Shown here piece by piece: positions 10,148-19,399 of a stretch of 64,000 nucleotides of DNA. A model generated the notes under the pieces. The model was not told where the DNA came from, did not search any database, and was given only the letters and a program-made list of their open reading frames with translations. The position numbers and the translations under genes were made by a program. Where the stretch lies: NCBI RefSeq assembly GCF_947502395.1, contig NZ_CANMZM010000001.1, positions 1,054,001 to 1,118,000 of the forward strand. The letters run 5' to 3'. The DNA is from an uncultured Erythrobacter sp. Lineage in GTDB: Bacteria; Pseudomonadota; Alphaproteobacteria; Sphingomonadales; Sphingomonadaceae. Position 1 is the stretch's first letter. Each line of letters opens with the position of its first letter.

Positions 10148-10173
10148 CTACGACACGCGTTGTAGCCTTTTTT
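10148..10173 (+). terminator. Terminator-like hairpin with no obvious upstream gene
   Basis: CTACGAC and GTTGTAG arms (one G-U pair) close a four-base loop and are followed by CC and six T residues on the plus strand. No plus-strand gene precedes it, since the neighbouring CHAT gene points away. It could end a small or antisense transcript, or be chance. Confidence 0.3.
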
Positions 10174-10335
10174 TGGCTCGGACACGAATCTCTGCAGAAC
10201 GACTGGTTCAATTCAATACAGATGTAAGCGAGCGGGAGACCCCATGCAGTGACGCATATCACTTTTTACAAATTTGGATCGACGCCGATCAGGGCAATGA
10301 GAATTCTCGCAGAGTATGAGGGGCAATCTGGGACG

Positions 10336-10377
10336 CAAAAAGGGCACCGACAGCGCCAAGAAGCGCCATCGGTGCCC
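10336..10377 (-). terminator. Rho-independent terminator of the TonB-dependent receptor gene
   Basis: On the minus strand GGGCACCGA pairs perfectly with TCGGTGCCC, with a second GCGC/GCGC stem inside, and is followed directly by TTTTT. It begins about 24 bases after the receptor stop codon. Confidence 0.85.
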
Positions 10378-10400
10378 ACTTTAGTTAGCCGTGAAGCTGC

Positions 10401-12683
10401 TTAGAAGTTGCCGCGGAAACTTACGCCGTAAATGCGCGGCTGGTTCACAAAACCGGTGTTGTTGTTGAAGTCGATCGCGCCGACCAGGTTCTCTTCATCG
10501 GTCACGTTGCGCGCAAATGCGCCCACTTCATACTGACCATCGGCAAAGATGTACCCCACGCGAACGCCCAATTCGTGATTGCCCGAATGATTGAACTCAA
10601 GGCTCTCATACAAGAAGATGTTGGTGCTCCCTTGGACAAACCAATCCGCATTGAAGTAGATTTCGTTTGATCCGACCGGGAACGTAAGCTGCGCTTCAAC
10701 ATTGAAGTTGATTTCTGGCGCCTGAGGCAAAGGATTACCGTCGATCAGGGCGAGGCCAGCGGCATTCAAGTTATCTGTCACGGTGCATGCAAAGCACACA
10801 GCTACCGCCAGATCATCATCCTTGATCTCAGTATCAACATAAGCAACGCCAGCCCGCAGGAAGAAGTAGTCACTTGGGTTCCAGTCGAAGTCGAGCTCAA
10901 AACCCAAACCATCAGCATTCTCAGCATTGATGAGCGAGATGAAGTTCCCTGCTCCGCCAACCGCGGTGAGTTGAATGTCGTTCACGTCGTAATAGAAGAC
11001 CGAGCCATTGAGGCGAAGCGTGTCATCTGAGGAAATGAGTTTGAAGCCGGTCTCGTAAGAAATGACGGTTTCTGACTGCGCCTGAGAAGTGGGCACTCCA
11101 AAGGCAATGCTGCGTCCTTGGATCGATGGCCCCCTAAATCCGCGAGCAATACGGCCGTAGAGATTGACGTTCTCGGATGTCTCATAGGTTGCGCTCACAT
11201 CCCAACTGACCTGACCATCGTCAATAGAGGTTTCCAGTGTGCCATTGTCGAGCGTGAAAGTCGGGTTTGGGAGCACTAGAACCTCAAAGGTCCTTTCATC
11301 ATCAGTGTATCGCAGGCCGCCACTAAGAGTGAGCGCATCGCTCACATCAAAGCCAACTTGGCCGAACACGGCCCAACTCTGTTGGTCGGACTGCCATGTT
11401 GTAGCAGGCGTTGGAGCGCCGCCTAGGAAGGTGGAGTCAAGTAGGCCGTTCTCAAAATAGAACGCGCCTACCTGCCAGTTGAACACGCCCGAGGTATCAC
11501 TTGCGAGCCGGATTTCTTGAGTGAACTGATCACTGTCCGAGCGCCCACCGGTGTCGGATGGAAATGGAATATCGCCTGGGAAGGAGAATGTGCCGCCGGT
11601 GAAGGCGCTGGTTCCACCAGTGAACGGCGGGGGAGCCACACCGCCAAATGTCCCTGCAAAATCGATTGCCCCACCGTCGATATCACCGCGCCCAGAGCGG
11701 TTGAGATCGCTGTAGCTGGTGATCGAAGTCAGAGTGATGTTATCAGAGACGTCCACACTCAGGCGCAGGGATGAAAGGAAGATATCTCGGTCTGCCGGAT
11801 TTCCGCCACCGCCATCATAGGCAACAACATCGCGGTCAAAGTTGCTGTTCAGGCTATTGCTGCCAGGGCTGAGAATATTGGCGCGGAAGAAGGTGGCCGA
11901 GGCATTTGAATCGGCATAGCTAACCATTGCGAGTGCGTTGAAACCAGGCTGGTTGAGTTCGAGCTGCAAACGCGCGGCAGCGTCAAAAAATCCACCTGAG
12001 AAGTTCTCTTCTCCCGTGAATGCATTGTCCACCCAATCATCTTGACGCTGGTACAGGCCCGACACGCGGAAATTCAGAACGTCTTCGATCAATGGGCCAC
12101 CAATTGCTGCTTCAGCATTTACCGTGTTGAAGCGACCGTAATTAAGATTGAAGGATCCTTCGAGCACGTCCGAAGGCTTCCTAGTGTCAAATTTGACAAT
12201 CCCGGCAGGTGTATTGCGGCCGAACAGAGTGCCTTGCGGGCCACGCAAAACCTCAACTTGCTCTACATCGAAAATTGGGAAGCCTTTGAGTATGACGTTT
12301 TCAAGAACGACATCGTCGAGGACTACAGAAACCGGCTGAGAGGCTGCGGTATCAAAGTCGGTGTTACCAAGTCCACGAATGTAGAAACGCGGAGATTGGC
12401 GCCCATTGGAGCTTTCAATAGCGAGGCCGGGAACGCGACCATTGAGGCCTAGAACATCCTCAACACCGGAAAGGGCGTTTTCCAGAGAGGAGCTGGACAG
12501 AATACCAATCGAGGCCGGAACGTCTTGCAGGTCCTGCTCTCGGCGTTGAGCGGTCACGATAATGGTGTTGTCACGCCGAGATTCTTCTGCCGCCTCTTGA
12601 TCGGCACTTTGTGCAAGAGCCTGACCACTGAACATGAATGCCCCGAACGCGGCTGTGCTTAAGAATACGATCCTATTGAACAC
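10401..12683 (-). CDS. TonB-dependent outer-membrane receptor
   Basis: Energy-dependent outer-membrane transporter. I prefer the GTG at 12683 (760 aa) to an ATG 33 bases upstream. GGGGAG lies ten bases before the GTG, and the signal peptide (RIVFLSTAAFGAF... ending ALAQ) then sits at the N-terminus. A TonB box (DNTIIVTAQRR) follows, then a plug domain with the usual RGLG and QVEVLRGPQGTLFGRNTPAG stretches, then a 22-strand-type barrel ending in phenylalanine (VSFRGNF). The large extracellular loops give no hint of substrate. In sphingomonads such receptors take up siderophores, vitamins, glycans or aromatic compounds. It is monocistronic, with a terminator downstream and no transport or catabolic neighbours that would identify the ligand. 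Confidence 0.93.
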   Translation of the reverse strand: MFNRIVFLSTAAFGAFMFSGQALAQSADQEAAEESRRDNTIIVTAQRREQDLQDVPASIGILSSSSLENALSGVEDVLGLNGRVPGLAIESSNGRQSPRFYIRGLGNTDFDTAASQPVSVVLDDVVLENVILKGFPIFDVEQVEVLRGPQGTLFGRNTPAGIVKFDTRKPSDVLEGSFNLNYGRFNTVNAEAAIGGPLIEDVLNFRVSGLYQRQDDWVDNAFTGEENFSGGFFDAAARLQLELNQPGFNALAMVSYADSNASATFFRANILSPGSNSLNSNFDRDVVAYDGGGGNPADRDIFLSSLRLSVDVSDNITLTSITSYSDLNRSGRGDIDGGAIDFAGTFGGVAPPPFTGGTSAFTGGTFSFPGDIPFPSDTGGRSDSDQFTQEIRLASDTSGVFNWQVGAFYFENGLLDSTFLGGAPTPATTWQSDQQSWAVFGQVGFDVSDALTLSGGLRYTDDERTFEVLVLPNPTFTLDNGTLETSIDDGQVSWDVSATYETSENVNLYGRIARGFRGPSIQGRSIAFGVPTSQAQSETVISYETGFKLISSDDTLRLNGSVFYYDVNDIQLTAVGGAGNFISLINAENADGLGFELDFDWNPSDYFFLRAGVAYVDTEIKDDDLAVAVCFACTVTDNLNAAGLALIDGNPLPQAPEINFNVEAQLTFPVGSNEIYFNADWFVQGSTNIFLYESLEFNHSGNHELGVRVGYIFADGQYEVGAFARNVTDEENLVGAIDFNNNTGFVNQPRIYGVSFRGNF

Positions 12684-13119
12684 GGCTATTGAACTCCCCG
12701 TTTCGTCTGAAAACAAATGCCTAACCCAAGCTTGGGCTCGCGGAACTGGTCAACTGATGACGTTCAAACGAGCCAGCTAATCCCAACGCCAGTCTTATAG
12801 TTGTGCTTGTAGAATTTCGAGGCGCTAAGGAGAAAACTTGGGGGAGTCAAACGACCACGAATTGGTTCGTCAACTCGAGAGCTGAAGGTCGATTTTTTGC
12901 AACACTTTGGACGGCCGAATGATGCTGCGACCCACGAGGTCATGCTAAATCTCCTCTCTGGCCAAGCAAATCTGATTGGCATCATGAACCACTCATACTC
13001 ACCGGCTGACCGTTTGTTGTCAGTAGTCGAGACTGAAGCAGGGTGGAATCCCGCAAAGCACAGTTAAGAGCACCACAAGCACTCAGGCGTATCCCGCATT
13101 GTAAGGAGGCTGGCACCCA
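12684..13119. other. Divergent intergenic region between TonB receptor and chemoreceptor
   Basis: About 435 bases between two divergent genes, so it should hold both promoters. A perfect 12-base palindrome CCCAAGCTTGGG lies at 12725-12736, about 40 bases before the receptor start, and is a possible operator. A TAAGGAGG ribosome site at 13102-13109 serves the chemoreceptor. A plus-strand frame from 12813 to 13067 is open and protein-like, but has no usable start until an ATG at 12942 (41 codons). I do not call it a gene. Confidence 0.4.
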
Positions 13120-14859
13120 ATGAATGCGTTTAGTGGCGATAGTCCGATTGTTACAGCATCAGCAACCAAGGCTTTAGAGCGCAATACTCGCGAGAATGAC
13201 CTTCCTGCGGATGGAGCTGCAATCCCGTCAGCTTCGCGCCAAACTTACTTCGGTGCATTCATGGCAACAGCACAGCGCGCCCTAGGTGTTCCCGCCTACG
13301 ACCCCCGTTGGGAGAAACTGCAAAGAGACTATCAGACCAAGATGGTCACTCGCTATCTTGCTCAAAACGGCTGGGCGAGCGTCGTATTCATAGGGTTTGT
13401 AAACTTTGCTTCAGGCATCCACGAGCAAAGCTGGCTGATGAATGCCGGTTGCCTAATCAGTGCCCTTTCTCTGGCATTTGCATTTGTCTTCATGCCGAGC
13501 TTGTCCGCCGGATCGGATGAATTGTCGGGCCACAGACACGATACATCTGTCGCGGCTGTTTCTCTGCTTGGGCTTGCTCTGGGCTGGATGTGCTTTGGCT
13601 ATGCCTCCATGGTCTATCTACCAGAGCAATGGCACGGCATTGCAGTAGGTGCGATTGTTGGAGTGATTGCTCTTGGCGGGATTGGAGGCTCACCTTACCC
13701 GCTCTTATCCCTGATCTTCATGATCATCATTGCGTCTGGTGGGGTATTGGGAGTTCTGGTGTCAGAGAATGCTCTGACCGCCTACTATGTGGGCGCATAT
13801 ATTTTACTGATTCTTATGCTTTATGCGCAATTCTTGCTTCGATCGTGTGAGGCGCTCAAACACGTTCGCGATACCGCCGAACTGGAGGCCAGCGAGGCCG
13901 AGAAGCGTCAAGCCATTCAATCTCAGCATGAAGCAGAACGTGCTTTGCTCAACGTGCGCGAACAAGGACGAATGCGCGATGAAGAGCGTAGAGTCCGCAA
14001 AAATGAAGCACGCAAAAGGGAGCTGCTTGAACTCGCCGCCCAATTCGAAGCCACTATCGGCGAGGTTTCTGAAACGGTGGCTTCGGCCGCCCACAGCTTC
14101 AATATCACGGCTCGCGATATGTCATGCGAAGCTACCGAAGCTCTTGATCAGATCGAGCATATCGCCAAAGCCATAGAACAGGTCGCGCAAGGTAGTACAG
14201 CAGCGGCAGCGGCCTCCGATCAATTCGCGATTTCGATCGATAGCGTCTCCGGACAGGCCGCCGACGCAGCGCAACTTGCGCGCTTCACCAACGAAACCGC
14301 AACTGCAACCGACGCGACAGTCACCCTTCTTACGGAGCGCGCGGAAGGCATTGGCGAGATCGCAGAGCTTATCAACTCAATCGCCGGGCGCACGCGTCTG
14401 CTCGCCGTAAACGCCTCAATCGAAGCGGCACGCGGTGGAGAGGCAGGTCGTGGGTTCGCAGTGGTTGCAAGCGAGGTCAAAGAACTCGCCAACCAAACGC
14501 ATCACGCTACTGGAGATGTGTCGAGCAGCATCAAAGAAATGCAGCAAGGCACCAAGGCAAGTGCAATTGAGCTCGCCGAAATTCGTGAACAAATTGGCGT
14601 GCTGGAGACCGCGGCCACTTCAATTGCCTCAGCAATGAATCAACAATCATACGCTAGCAAGAGCCTAGCAGAGAGCATTGATCTCGCCGCTGCGGGGGTA
14701 GCAGGAGTTTCTGCAACCACTCAGGAGCTGCGAAAAACAGCAAACACCGTGGGAGAAGCGTGCGGACAGCTTCTCTCCGCGTCGAACGATCTTGAGGTGC
14801 AGTCCGATCTCTTAAAAGAGAAAGTGGCGAATTTCCTCGAGCAGATTAGAAGAGACTAA
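13120..14859 (+). CDS. Methyl-accepting chemotaxis protein with multi-pass membrane sensor
   Basis: Chemoreceptor of 579 residues. After an approximately 80-residue cytoplasmic N-terminus come about six hydrophobic helices (roughly 85-235) with very short loops, so sensing is likely within or through the membrane rather than by a periplasmic ligand domain. A charged coiled coil (about 240-310) leads into the MCP signalling domain (about 310-570), which would bind CheA/CheW. The hairpin tip reads [26 protein letters not shown]. The family consensus has QTNLLALN where this protein has R424-T-R426 and V430, while the glutamates, N431 and AAR are kept. The ATG at 13120 follows a strong TAAGGAGG site. 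No che genes are adjacent. Confidence 0.9.
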   Translation: MNAFSGDSPIVTASATKALERNTRENDLPADGAAIPSASRQTYFGAFMATAQRALGVPAYDPRWEKLQRDYQTKMVTRYLAQNGWASVVFIGFVNFASGIHEQSWLMNAGCLISALSLAFAFVFMPSLSAGSDELSGHRHDTSVAAVSLLGLALGWMCFGYASMVYLPEQWHGIAVGAIVGVIALGGIGGSPYPLLSLIFMIIIASGGVLGVLVSENALTAYYVGAYILLILMLYAQFLLRSCEALKHVRDTAELEASEAEKRQAIQSQHEAERALLNVREQGRMRDEERRVRKNEARKRELLELAAQFEATIGEVSETVASAAHSFNITARDMSCEATEALDQIEHIAKAIEQVAQGSTAAAAASDQFAISIDSVSGQAADAAQLARFTNETATATDATVTLLTERAEGIGEIAELINSIAGRTRLLAVNASIEAARGGEAGRGFAVVASEVKELANQTHHATGDVSSSIKEMQQGTKASAIELAEIREQIGVLETAATSIASAMNQQSYASKSLAESIDLAAAGVAGVSATTQELRKTANTVGEACGQLLSASNDLEVQSDLLKEKVANFLEQIRRD

Positions 14860-14880
14860 ACCCGAACTCCGGCTCACGGT

Positions 14881-15996
14881 TCACCCCAGGATATATGCGA
14901 CTGGTAGGTAGTCGTAGCCGAGCTCGTCCGCGACCGCTTTGTAGCACACTGCGCCGCCGTGTACGTTGAGGCCCTCCGCCAGATGCGGGTCACGGCGTAG
15001 AGCCTCTTTCCAGCCGAGGTCGGCGATGCGCAATGCGTGCGGCAAGGTCACATTATTGAGGGCATAGGTGCTGGTGCGCGCAACCGCGCCTGGCATATTG
15101 GCCACGCAATAGTGGACCACGTCGTCAACCACGTAGGTGGGTTCTGCGTGGGTGGTGGCTTTGGAAGTCTCAAAACATCCACCTTGGTCAATCGCGACAT
15201 CAACCAGCACCGCGCCGGGCTGCATCTGCTTGAGCATATCGCGCGAGACCAGCTTGGGTGCCGCTGCTCCGGGGATCAGAACTGCGCCGATCACAAGGTC
15301 TGCCTCGCACACCGCTTCTTGAAGGTTCGCAAGGTTTGAAAAGCGAGTCTTGGCGCGCGATTCAAAGTGCATGGCGAGCTTTTCCAGTACCTCTGGATTG
15401 CGGTCGAGGATCGTCACATCTGCGCCAAGGCCAGCCGCCATTTGCGCCGCATTAAAGCCAACAACGCCACCACCGATCACAGTGACTTTGGCAGGAAGTA
15501 CACCGGGCACACCGCCAAGCAGAACACCGCGGCCACCGTGGGCTTTTTCCAGAGCGCTCGCACCAGCCTGCACGCTCATACGACCAGCAACTTGGCTCAT
15601 CGGTTTGAGCAATGGGAGCGAGCCTTCCGCTCCGGTCACGGTCTCATAGGCAATTGCGGTGACGCCCGATTTGACGAGGTCTTCGGTTTGTTCAGGATCG
15701 GGAGCAAGGTGCAGGTAAGTGTACAGCACTTGACCCTCGCGGAGCTTGGAACGCTCAACCGCCTGGGGTTCCTTGACCTTCACCACCATCTCGCATTCGG
15801 CAAAGATTGGGTCGGGCCCGTCTGTAATCTTTGCACCCGCCGCGATGAAGCTTTCGTCCGACGCACCAATGCCAAGACCAGCACCGCTTTCAATCCATAC
15901 CTCGTGGCCATGGGTCGCAAGTTCACGCGCGCTCTCTGGAGTAAGGCCAACGCGGTATTCATGGTTCTTGATTTCTTTGGGACAGCCGACACGCAT
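14881..15996 (-). CDS. ald: Alanine dehydrogenase
   Basis: NAD-dependent enzyme converting L-alanine to pyruvate and ammonia. The 371-residue length is normal. The N-terminal substrate domain begins [20 protein letters not shown], with the conserved Arg and Lys (KVKEPQ) of the family. The NAD-binding fold follows, with the glycine-rich [28 protein letters not shown] stretch around residues 170-200. The C-terminus has the [18 protein letters not shown] region. It is divergent from an Lrp/AsnC-type regulator 127 bases away, a classic arrangement in which the regulator responds to alanine or another amino acid. No close downstream partner; the chemoreceptor gene ends convergently 21 bases away. 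Confidence 0.95.
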   Translation of the reverse strand: MRVGCPKEIKNHEYRVGLTPESARELATHGHEVWIESGAGLGIGASDESFIAAGAKITDGPDPIFAECEMVVKVKEPQAVERSKLREGQVLYTYLHLAPDPEQTEDLVKSGVTAIAYETVTGAEGSLPLLKPMSQVAGRMSVQAGASALEKAHGGRGVLLGGVPGVLPAKVTVIGGGVVGFNAAQMAAGLGADVTILDRNPEVLEKLAMHFESRAKTRFSNLANLQEAVCEADLVIGAVLIPGAAAPKLVSRDMLKQMQPGAVLVDVAIDQGGCFETSKATTHAEPTYVVDDVVHYCVANMPGAVARTSTYALNNVTLPHALRIADLGWKEALRRDPHLAEGLNVHGGAVCYKAVADELGYDYLPVAYILG

Positions 15997-16044
15997 AGTA
16001 TGTCTCCTCTTAATTCTTTACCAATAGAATATCATGAAAAGTGC

Positions 16045-16056
16045 GGGAAATTTCCC
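16045..16056. promoter_or_regulatory. Palindromic candidate operator between ald and its Lrp-type regulator
   Basis: GGGAAATTTCCC is a perfect 12-base palindrome in the 127-base divergent promoter region, about 49 bases before the ald start and 68 before the regulator start. Lrp/AsnC proteins bind short AT-centred dyads in such positions. The assignment is by position only. Confidence 0.45.
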
Positions 16057-16123
16057 CTATTTCATCGGCCATCGGTGCTATAGTGGGATAAACCTCTGAC
16101 TTAGGTGTAAATGGAGGGAAATC

Positions 16124-16585
16124 TTGCCAACCCCAGAAGACCGACTTCTTCGCGAACTGCAAAACGACTCCGGACGCTCGATCGCCGAACTTGCACAAGT
16201 TACCGGCATGTCTAGCTCCGCCGCGCATCGCAGGATGCGTGCCCTTGAGGATGATGGAACCATCCAAGGCTACGCAGCACGGCTCGACCCGCGAAAGCTG
16301 GGGCTTCGCATGCAGGCATTCGTCGAGATCACTCTTGCCAACCAAGGCCAGGAAGCGATGGACCTTTTCGAAGAGGCGGCATGCGGTTTTGATGAAATCC
16401 TCTCCTGTCACCTCCTTTCGGGCGAGGCCGATTACATGCTGCGCATCGCCGCAACGGACTTGGATCACTTCGACAGCATCCATCGCAAAGCGCTCGCCAA
16501 ACTCCCTGGTGTCGCGACAATGAAGAGCTTCTTCTCGATCCGCGAAGTCAAACCTTGGTCGGGCTATCCAGTCCGCAGCGAATAG
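16124..16585 (+). CDS. Lrp/AsnC-family transcriptional regulator
   Basis: Regulator of 153 residues. The N-terminal winged HTH (about 1-60) includes LLRELQNDSGRSIAELAQVTGMS and SAAHRRMRALEDDGTIQGY, the typical family signature. The C-terminal RAM (amino-acid-binding) domain runs from about 65 to 145. I take the TTG at 16124 as start, because GGAGGG lies five bases upstream and the preceding ATG at 16111 is in another frame. It probably controls the divergent ald gene in response to alanine. Genes of this type elsewhere also control other amino-acid operons, so it could reach the kynurenine operon, but nothing here shows that. Confidence 0.92.
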   Translation: MPTPEDRLLRELQNDSGRSIAELAQVTGMSSSAAHRRMRALEDDGTIQGYAARLDPRKLGLRMQAFVEITLANQGQEAMDLFEEAACGFDEILSCHLLSGEADYMLRIAATDLDHFDSIHRKALAKLPGVATMKSFFSIREVKPWSGYPVRSE

Positions 16586-16590
16586 GCGAC

Positions 16591-17265
16591 TCAAACGCCT
16601 CCACGAATGCGCACATTCTCGCCGTTGATTGCCGACGAGTCCGTTGAAAGCAGGTACGCCGCGAGTTCCGCAATCTGGCTTGGCGAGACCCAGTCGCTGA
16701 AGTCGCTATCGGACATCTCGGCCCGGTTGGTTGGCGTGTCGACAATCGTAGGCGAGATGACATTCACGCGAGCGCCGCGCCCTCGCAATTCCTCATTGAG
16801 GGCTTCGCTCAGCTTGATCACTGCCGATTTGGACGCAGCGTATGCGCCCATGCCAAGCCCCGCTTTGTCGGCTGCAGCCGCCCCGATGTTGATCACACTG
16901 GACGGATTGTTGAGCAGCGGCGCAAACGCGCGACAGGAATTGAGCGTTGTCATCACATTCATCTCAAACATGCGATGCCACGCGCCTGCCGAGCCGCTGA
17001 GCATTTCCTCCCAGACGAAGCCGCCAGCGATGTTGACGAGTCCATCGAGCGTGCGACCTTCCACCTTGAGAGTGTCAGCAAGGGATTGCACGGCCTCTTC
17101 GCTGGTCAGGTCCAACCCGCCGCGAAAATCAACGCTGGTGTTTTCAAATGGCAGGCTATCAGCCAGATCAACCCCGATGACATGATACCCCTTACGCACA
17201 AGGGTTTCCCAAACAACCGCTCCAACAATGCCGCAAGCGCCGGTGACGAGAACAGTTTTCATCAA
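16591..17265 (-). CDS. SDR-family NAD(P)-dependent oxidoreductase
   Basis: Short-chain dehydrogenase/reductase of 224 residues. The nucleotide-binding TGACGIVG motif lies at residues 8-15, an NIAGG stretch is in the middle (NNAG equivalent), and the catalytic YAASK is preceded by a NIGAAAADKAG segment where the Ser would normally sit. The usual catalytic serine context (ISS) is replaced by INIGAA, so the Ser may be missing or shifted. Substrate unknown. It ends five bases from the convergent regulator gene and shares no operon with its upstream neighbour (an approximately 250-base gap holding a repeat element). Confidence 0.85.
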   Translation of the reverse strand: MMKTVLVTGACGIVGAVVWETLVRKGYHVIGVDLADSLPFENTSVDFRGGLDLTSEEAVQSLADTLKVEGRTLDGLVNIAGGFVWEEMLSGSAGAWHRMFEMNVMTTLNSCRAFAPLLNNPSSVINIGAAAADKAGLGMGAYAASKSAVIKLSEALNEELRGRGARVNVISPTIVDTPTNRAEMSDSDFSDWVSPSQIAELAAYLLSTDSSAINGENVRIRGGV

Positions 17266-17351
17266 TTCAATTCCTCAAGAAAGCCCAACTGAGAGCGAGA
17301 TAGAGCGGTGAGTCGCTGATTGCGACCATGGCGTGAAAAACAAAGTTTGAG

Positions 17352-17427
17352 ACACTTGAGACACTGTCCAAGGCTTAAAATCCTATCGATTAATGACGGG
17401 TGATTTAATCGGAAAAATCGATTGATT
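17352..17427. repeat. 76-base interspersed repeat, copy A (partner at 44390)
   Basis: Aligns without gaps to 44390-44465, about 80% identical by eye. It begins with ACACTTGAGACACTGTC and holds a dyad (CGATTAA ... TTAATCG, ten-base loop), then ends CGATTGATT. A TTGAGACAC direct repeat overlaps its left end. Both copies lie in intergenic DNA next to gene 3' ends, with differences concentrated outside the stem, suggesting a short REP-like or MITE-like element. Confidence 0.6.
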
Positions 17428-17513
17428 CTGGTAGCGTTGGGTTCGCTGACATGCGGCCGTAAGTATCAAGGCAAGCGACAGTAGGAAATCAGCAGTTCCT
17501 GCCTCCTCTCATC

Positions 17514-18743
17514 TCAAGTGACCGCCGCGCGCGTACGATATTCCTCGCGGTCCCATTCGCGGGTTTCACAGATCGTGCGGAGCCTCTCGATCCCTTCCGC
17601 AATATCGGCGAAGCTCAAATACAGCGGCGTAATCCCAAAGCGCATGATGTTGGGCGCGCGGAAATCGCCAATGACATCGCGCGCCTTCAAAGCTTGCATC
17701 ATCGCGTATGCCTCTGGGTGAGCGAAGGCAACTTGGCTGCCGCGCTCGGCGCTGTTTTTGGGGCAAACAAATTCAAAGCCATACTCGCCGCACCGTTCTT
17801 CAATCAGCTCAATAAACAGCTCTGACAATGCGATCGACTTTTGCCGAAGCGCGCTCATATCCGCTTCCAGCATCAAATCGACGCCCTCTTCCAATGCACT
17901 CATACCCAGCACCGGCGGTGTCCCGCACTGGAAACGCTCAATGCCTTGTGCTGGTTCAAATCGTCCGTCGAAGTCGAAGGGCCGCGCATGGCCGAACCAA
18001 CCCGACAGCACAGGGTCAGCATGGTGGTGACGTTTGGCGGCAAACAGGAAAGCTGGCGCGCCGGGGCCACCGTTTAAAAATTTGTACCCGCACCCAACCG
18101 CGAAGTCCGCCTTCGCGTCGTTCAGATCGACTTCGATTGCACCAGCGGAATGGCTCAGATCCCAGACCACCAGAACGCCCTTTTCGTGAGCGTGGGCGGT
18201 CACTTTGGCCATGTCGCGGATGCGGGCGGTTTTGTAATGCACCTGTGTGAGGAGCAGCACGGCGACGCTCTCGTCCAGCGCATCCAGCACAGCGTCAGGT
18301 GCCACCTCGCGGCATTCCAGATCGCCAAAGCGGGCAAGCCCTTGCATCATGTAATTGTCGGTCGGAAAGTTGGTCGTCTCGGTCAGGAGCACGCGCCGCC
18401 CCTTTTGCAAGGACAATGCAGCGGTGAGCGCCTTGAAAACATTAATCGAGGTGCTTTCACCCGCGATCACTTCGCCCGACTCTGCGCCCAAAAGCTTGCC
18501 GATTTTATCGCCAATGCGTCTTGGCGAATTCACCCAATCCGCGCCCAGCCAACTGGTGATAAGCCCCTCGGCCCACTCCTCGTTCACCGCGCGGTTCATG
18601 CGGGTCACCGTCCGCTTAGGCAGGCAGCCGAGCGAATTGCCGTCGAGATAAATCAACCCCTCGCGGATCGCGAATTCATCGCGGAAATGCGCCAGAGGAT
18701 CGGCGGCATCCATCTCAGCAATGAGTTCGGGCGTGATCGTCAT
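17514..18743 (-). CDS. kynU: Kynureninase
   Basis: PLP enzyme cleaving L-kynurenine to anthranilate and alanine. The 409-residue length is normal. It shows the N-terminal LDGNSLGCLPKRT, the cofactor-binding GESTSINVFKALTAA, the WDLSHSAGAIEVDL aspartate/histidine region, and the PLP lysine in GCGYKFLNGGPGAPAF. The ATG at 18743 shares one base with the kynB stop (TGATG), so translation is coupled. It is the last gene of phhA-kynA-kynB-kynU. The alanine released could be consumed by the alanine dehydrogenase encoded 1.5 kb away (inference). Confidence 0.97.
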   Translation of the reverse strand: MTITPELIAEMDAADPLAHFRDEFAIREGLIYLDGNSLGCLPKRTVTRMNRAVNEEWAEGLITSWLGADWVNSPRRIGDKIGKLLGAESGEVIAGESTSINVFKALTAALSLQKGRRVLLTETTNFPTDNYMMQGLARFGDLECREVAPDAVLDALDESVAVLLLTQVHYKTARIRDMAKVTAHAHEKGVLVVWDLSHSAGAIEVDLNDAKADFAVGCGYKFLNGGPGAPAFLFAAKRHHHADPVLSGWFGHARPFDFDGRFEPAQGIERFQCGTPPVLGMSALEEGVDLMLEADMSALRQKSIALSELFIELIEERCGEYGFEFVCPKNSAERGSQVAFAHPEAYAMMQALKARDVIGDFRAPNIMRFGITPLYLSFADIAEGIERLRTICETREWDREEYRTRAAVT

Positions 18744-19399
18744 CAGGGAAGCTCTCTCAAGATAGCGCGAACCGGGCTTGCATCTGCACCTTCCAGCGGC
18801 AGCGGCAGGGCAATCAGTTCATATTCGCCTGGCGGCACATCATCGAGAACCAAACCTTCGAGAATGCGCATATCGCCTGCGAGCACTTCATGGTGGGCGT
18901 CCATCGTTTTGGAGATTTGCGGATCAAGCGACGGGGTATCGACCCCGATGAGAACTGCGCCCCCTACCCGAAGCCGAGCAACAACTTCTGGCGCGATAGC
19001 TTTGAAATTTTCGTCCCACGCATCATGCGGGAAGCTTTCATAGGTGCGAAAGAGAACGCGCGCTGCGCCTTCGAGAGCCTGCCAATCGCAGTCTTCGACT
19101 TCCACCCGTTTGCCCGCATGACGCATGTCTATGACAAGGCATGGACCGATGTAAGCATCGAGGGCAGACCCCGCGCTATCGACGCCGTCATTGGAATAGT
19201 GCACCGGCGCGTCGGCATGGGTGCCAGCGTGCAAAGGCGCGGTGACTTGGCCGATATTGACCGGGCAATCGGGCCCAAGATCGACATTGCGCTGAACCAC
19301 CAGATCGGGTTCTCCCGGCCATAGAGGTGTGCGGGCCCCGAGCTTTTGCGTGATATCCCAAATCTTAGTGACCAAGGGGACACTCCCCATCATCGGCAT
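18743..19399 (-). CDS. kynB: Kynurenine formamidase (cyclase family)
   Basis: Hydrolyses N-formyl-L-kynurenine to kynurenine and formate. The protein is 218 aa from the ATG at 19399. That start overlaps kynA by 35 bases, and a TTG at 19375 behind GGGGAG would give a more usual N-terminus (VTKIWDITQ). The metal-binding HAGTHADAPVHYSNDG motif (HxGTHxDxPxH) near residue 60 defines the KynB/cyclase family, and the late GVDTPSLDP segment is also typical. It lies between kynA and kynU, completing the three-step conversion of tryptophan to anthranilate. Confidence 0.95.
   Translation of the reverse strand: MPMMGSVPLVTKIWDITQKLGARTPLWPGEPDLVVQRNVDLGPDCPVNIGQVTAPLHAGTHADAPVHYSNDGVDSAGSALDAYIGPCLVIDMRHAGKRVEVEDCDWQALEGAARVLFRTYESFPHDAWDENFKAIAPEVVARLRVGGAVLIGVDTPSLDPQISKTMDAHHEVLAGDMRILEGLVLDDVPPGEYELIALPLPLEGADASPVRAILRELP

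Larger units (their letters stand above)
10068..10400. other. Intergenic region upstream of the CHAT-tpsB-tpsA operon
   Basis: This stretch of about 330 bases has no convincing gene. It must hold the promoter of the CHAT operon, but I could not assign -35/-10 boxes with confidence. It contains the orphan hairpin at 10148, the TonB-receptor terminator at its right end, and a GGTTCAATT word at about 10207 that recurs in the palindrome between tpsB and tpsA. Confidence 0.5.

Noticed and set aside
12813..13067. Open plus-strand frame of 84 codons with protein-like composition (LGGVKRPRIGS..., LLSGQANLIGIMNHSYSPADRLL)
   Set aside because: No ATG, GTG or ribosome site near its beginning; the first ATG leaves only 41 codons, and it lies in a divergent promoter region. 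Possibly a gene remnant, but not supportable.
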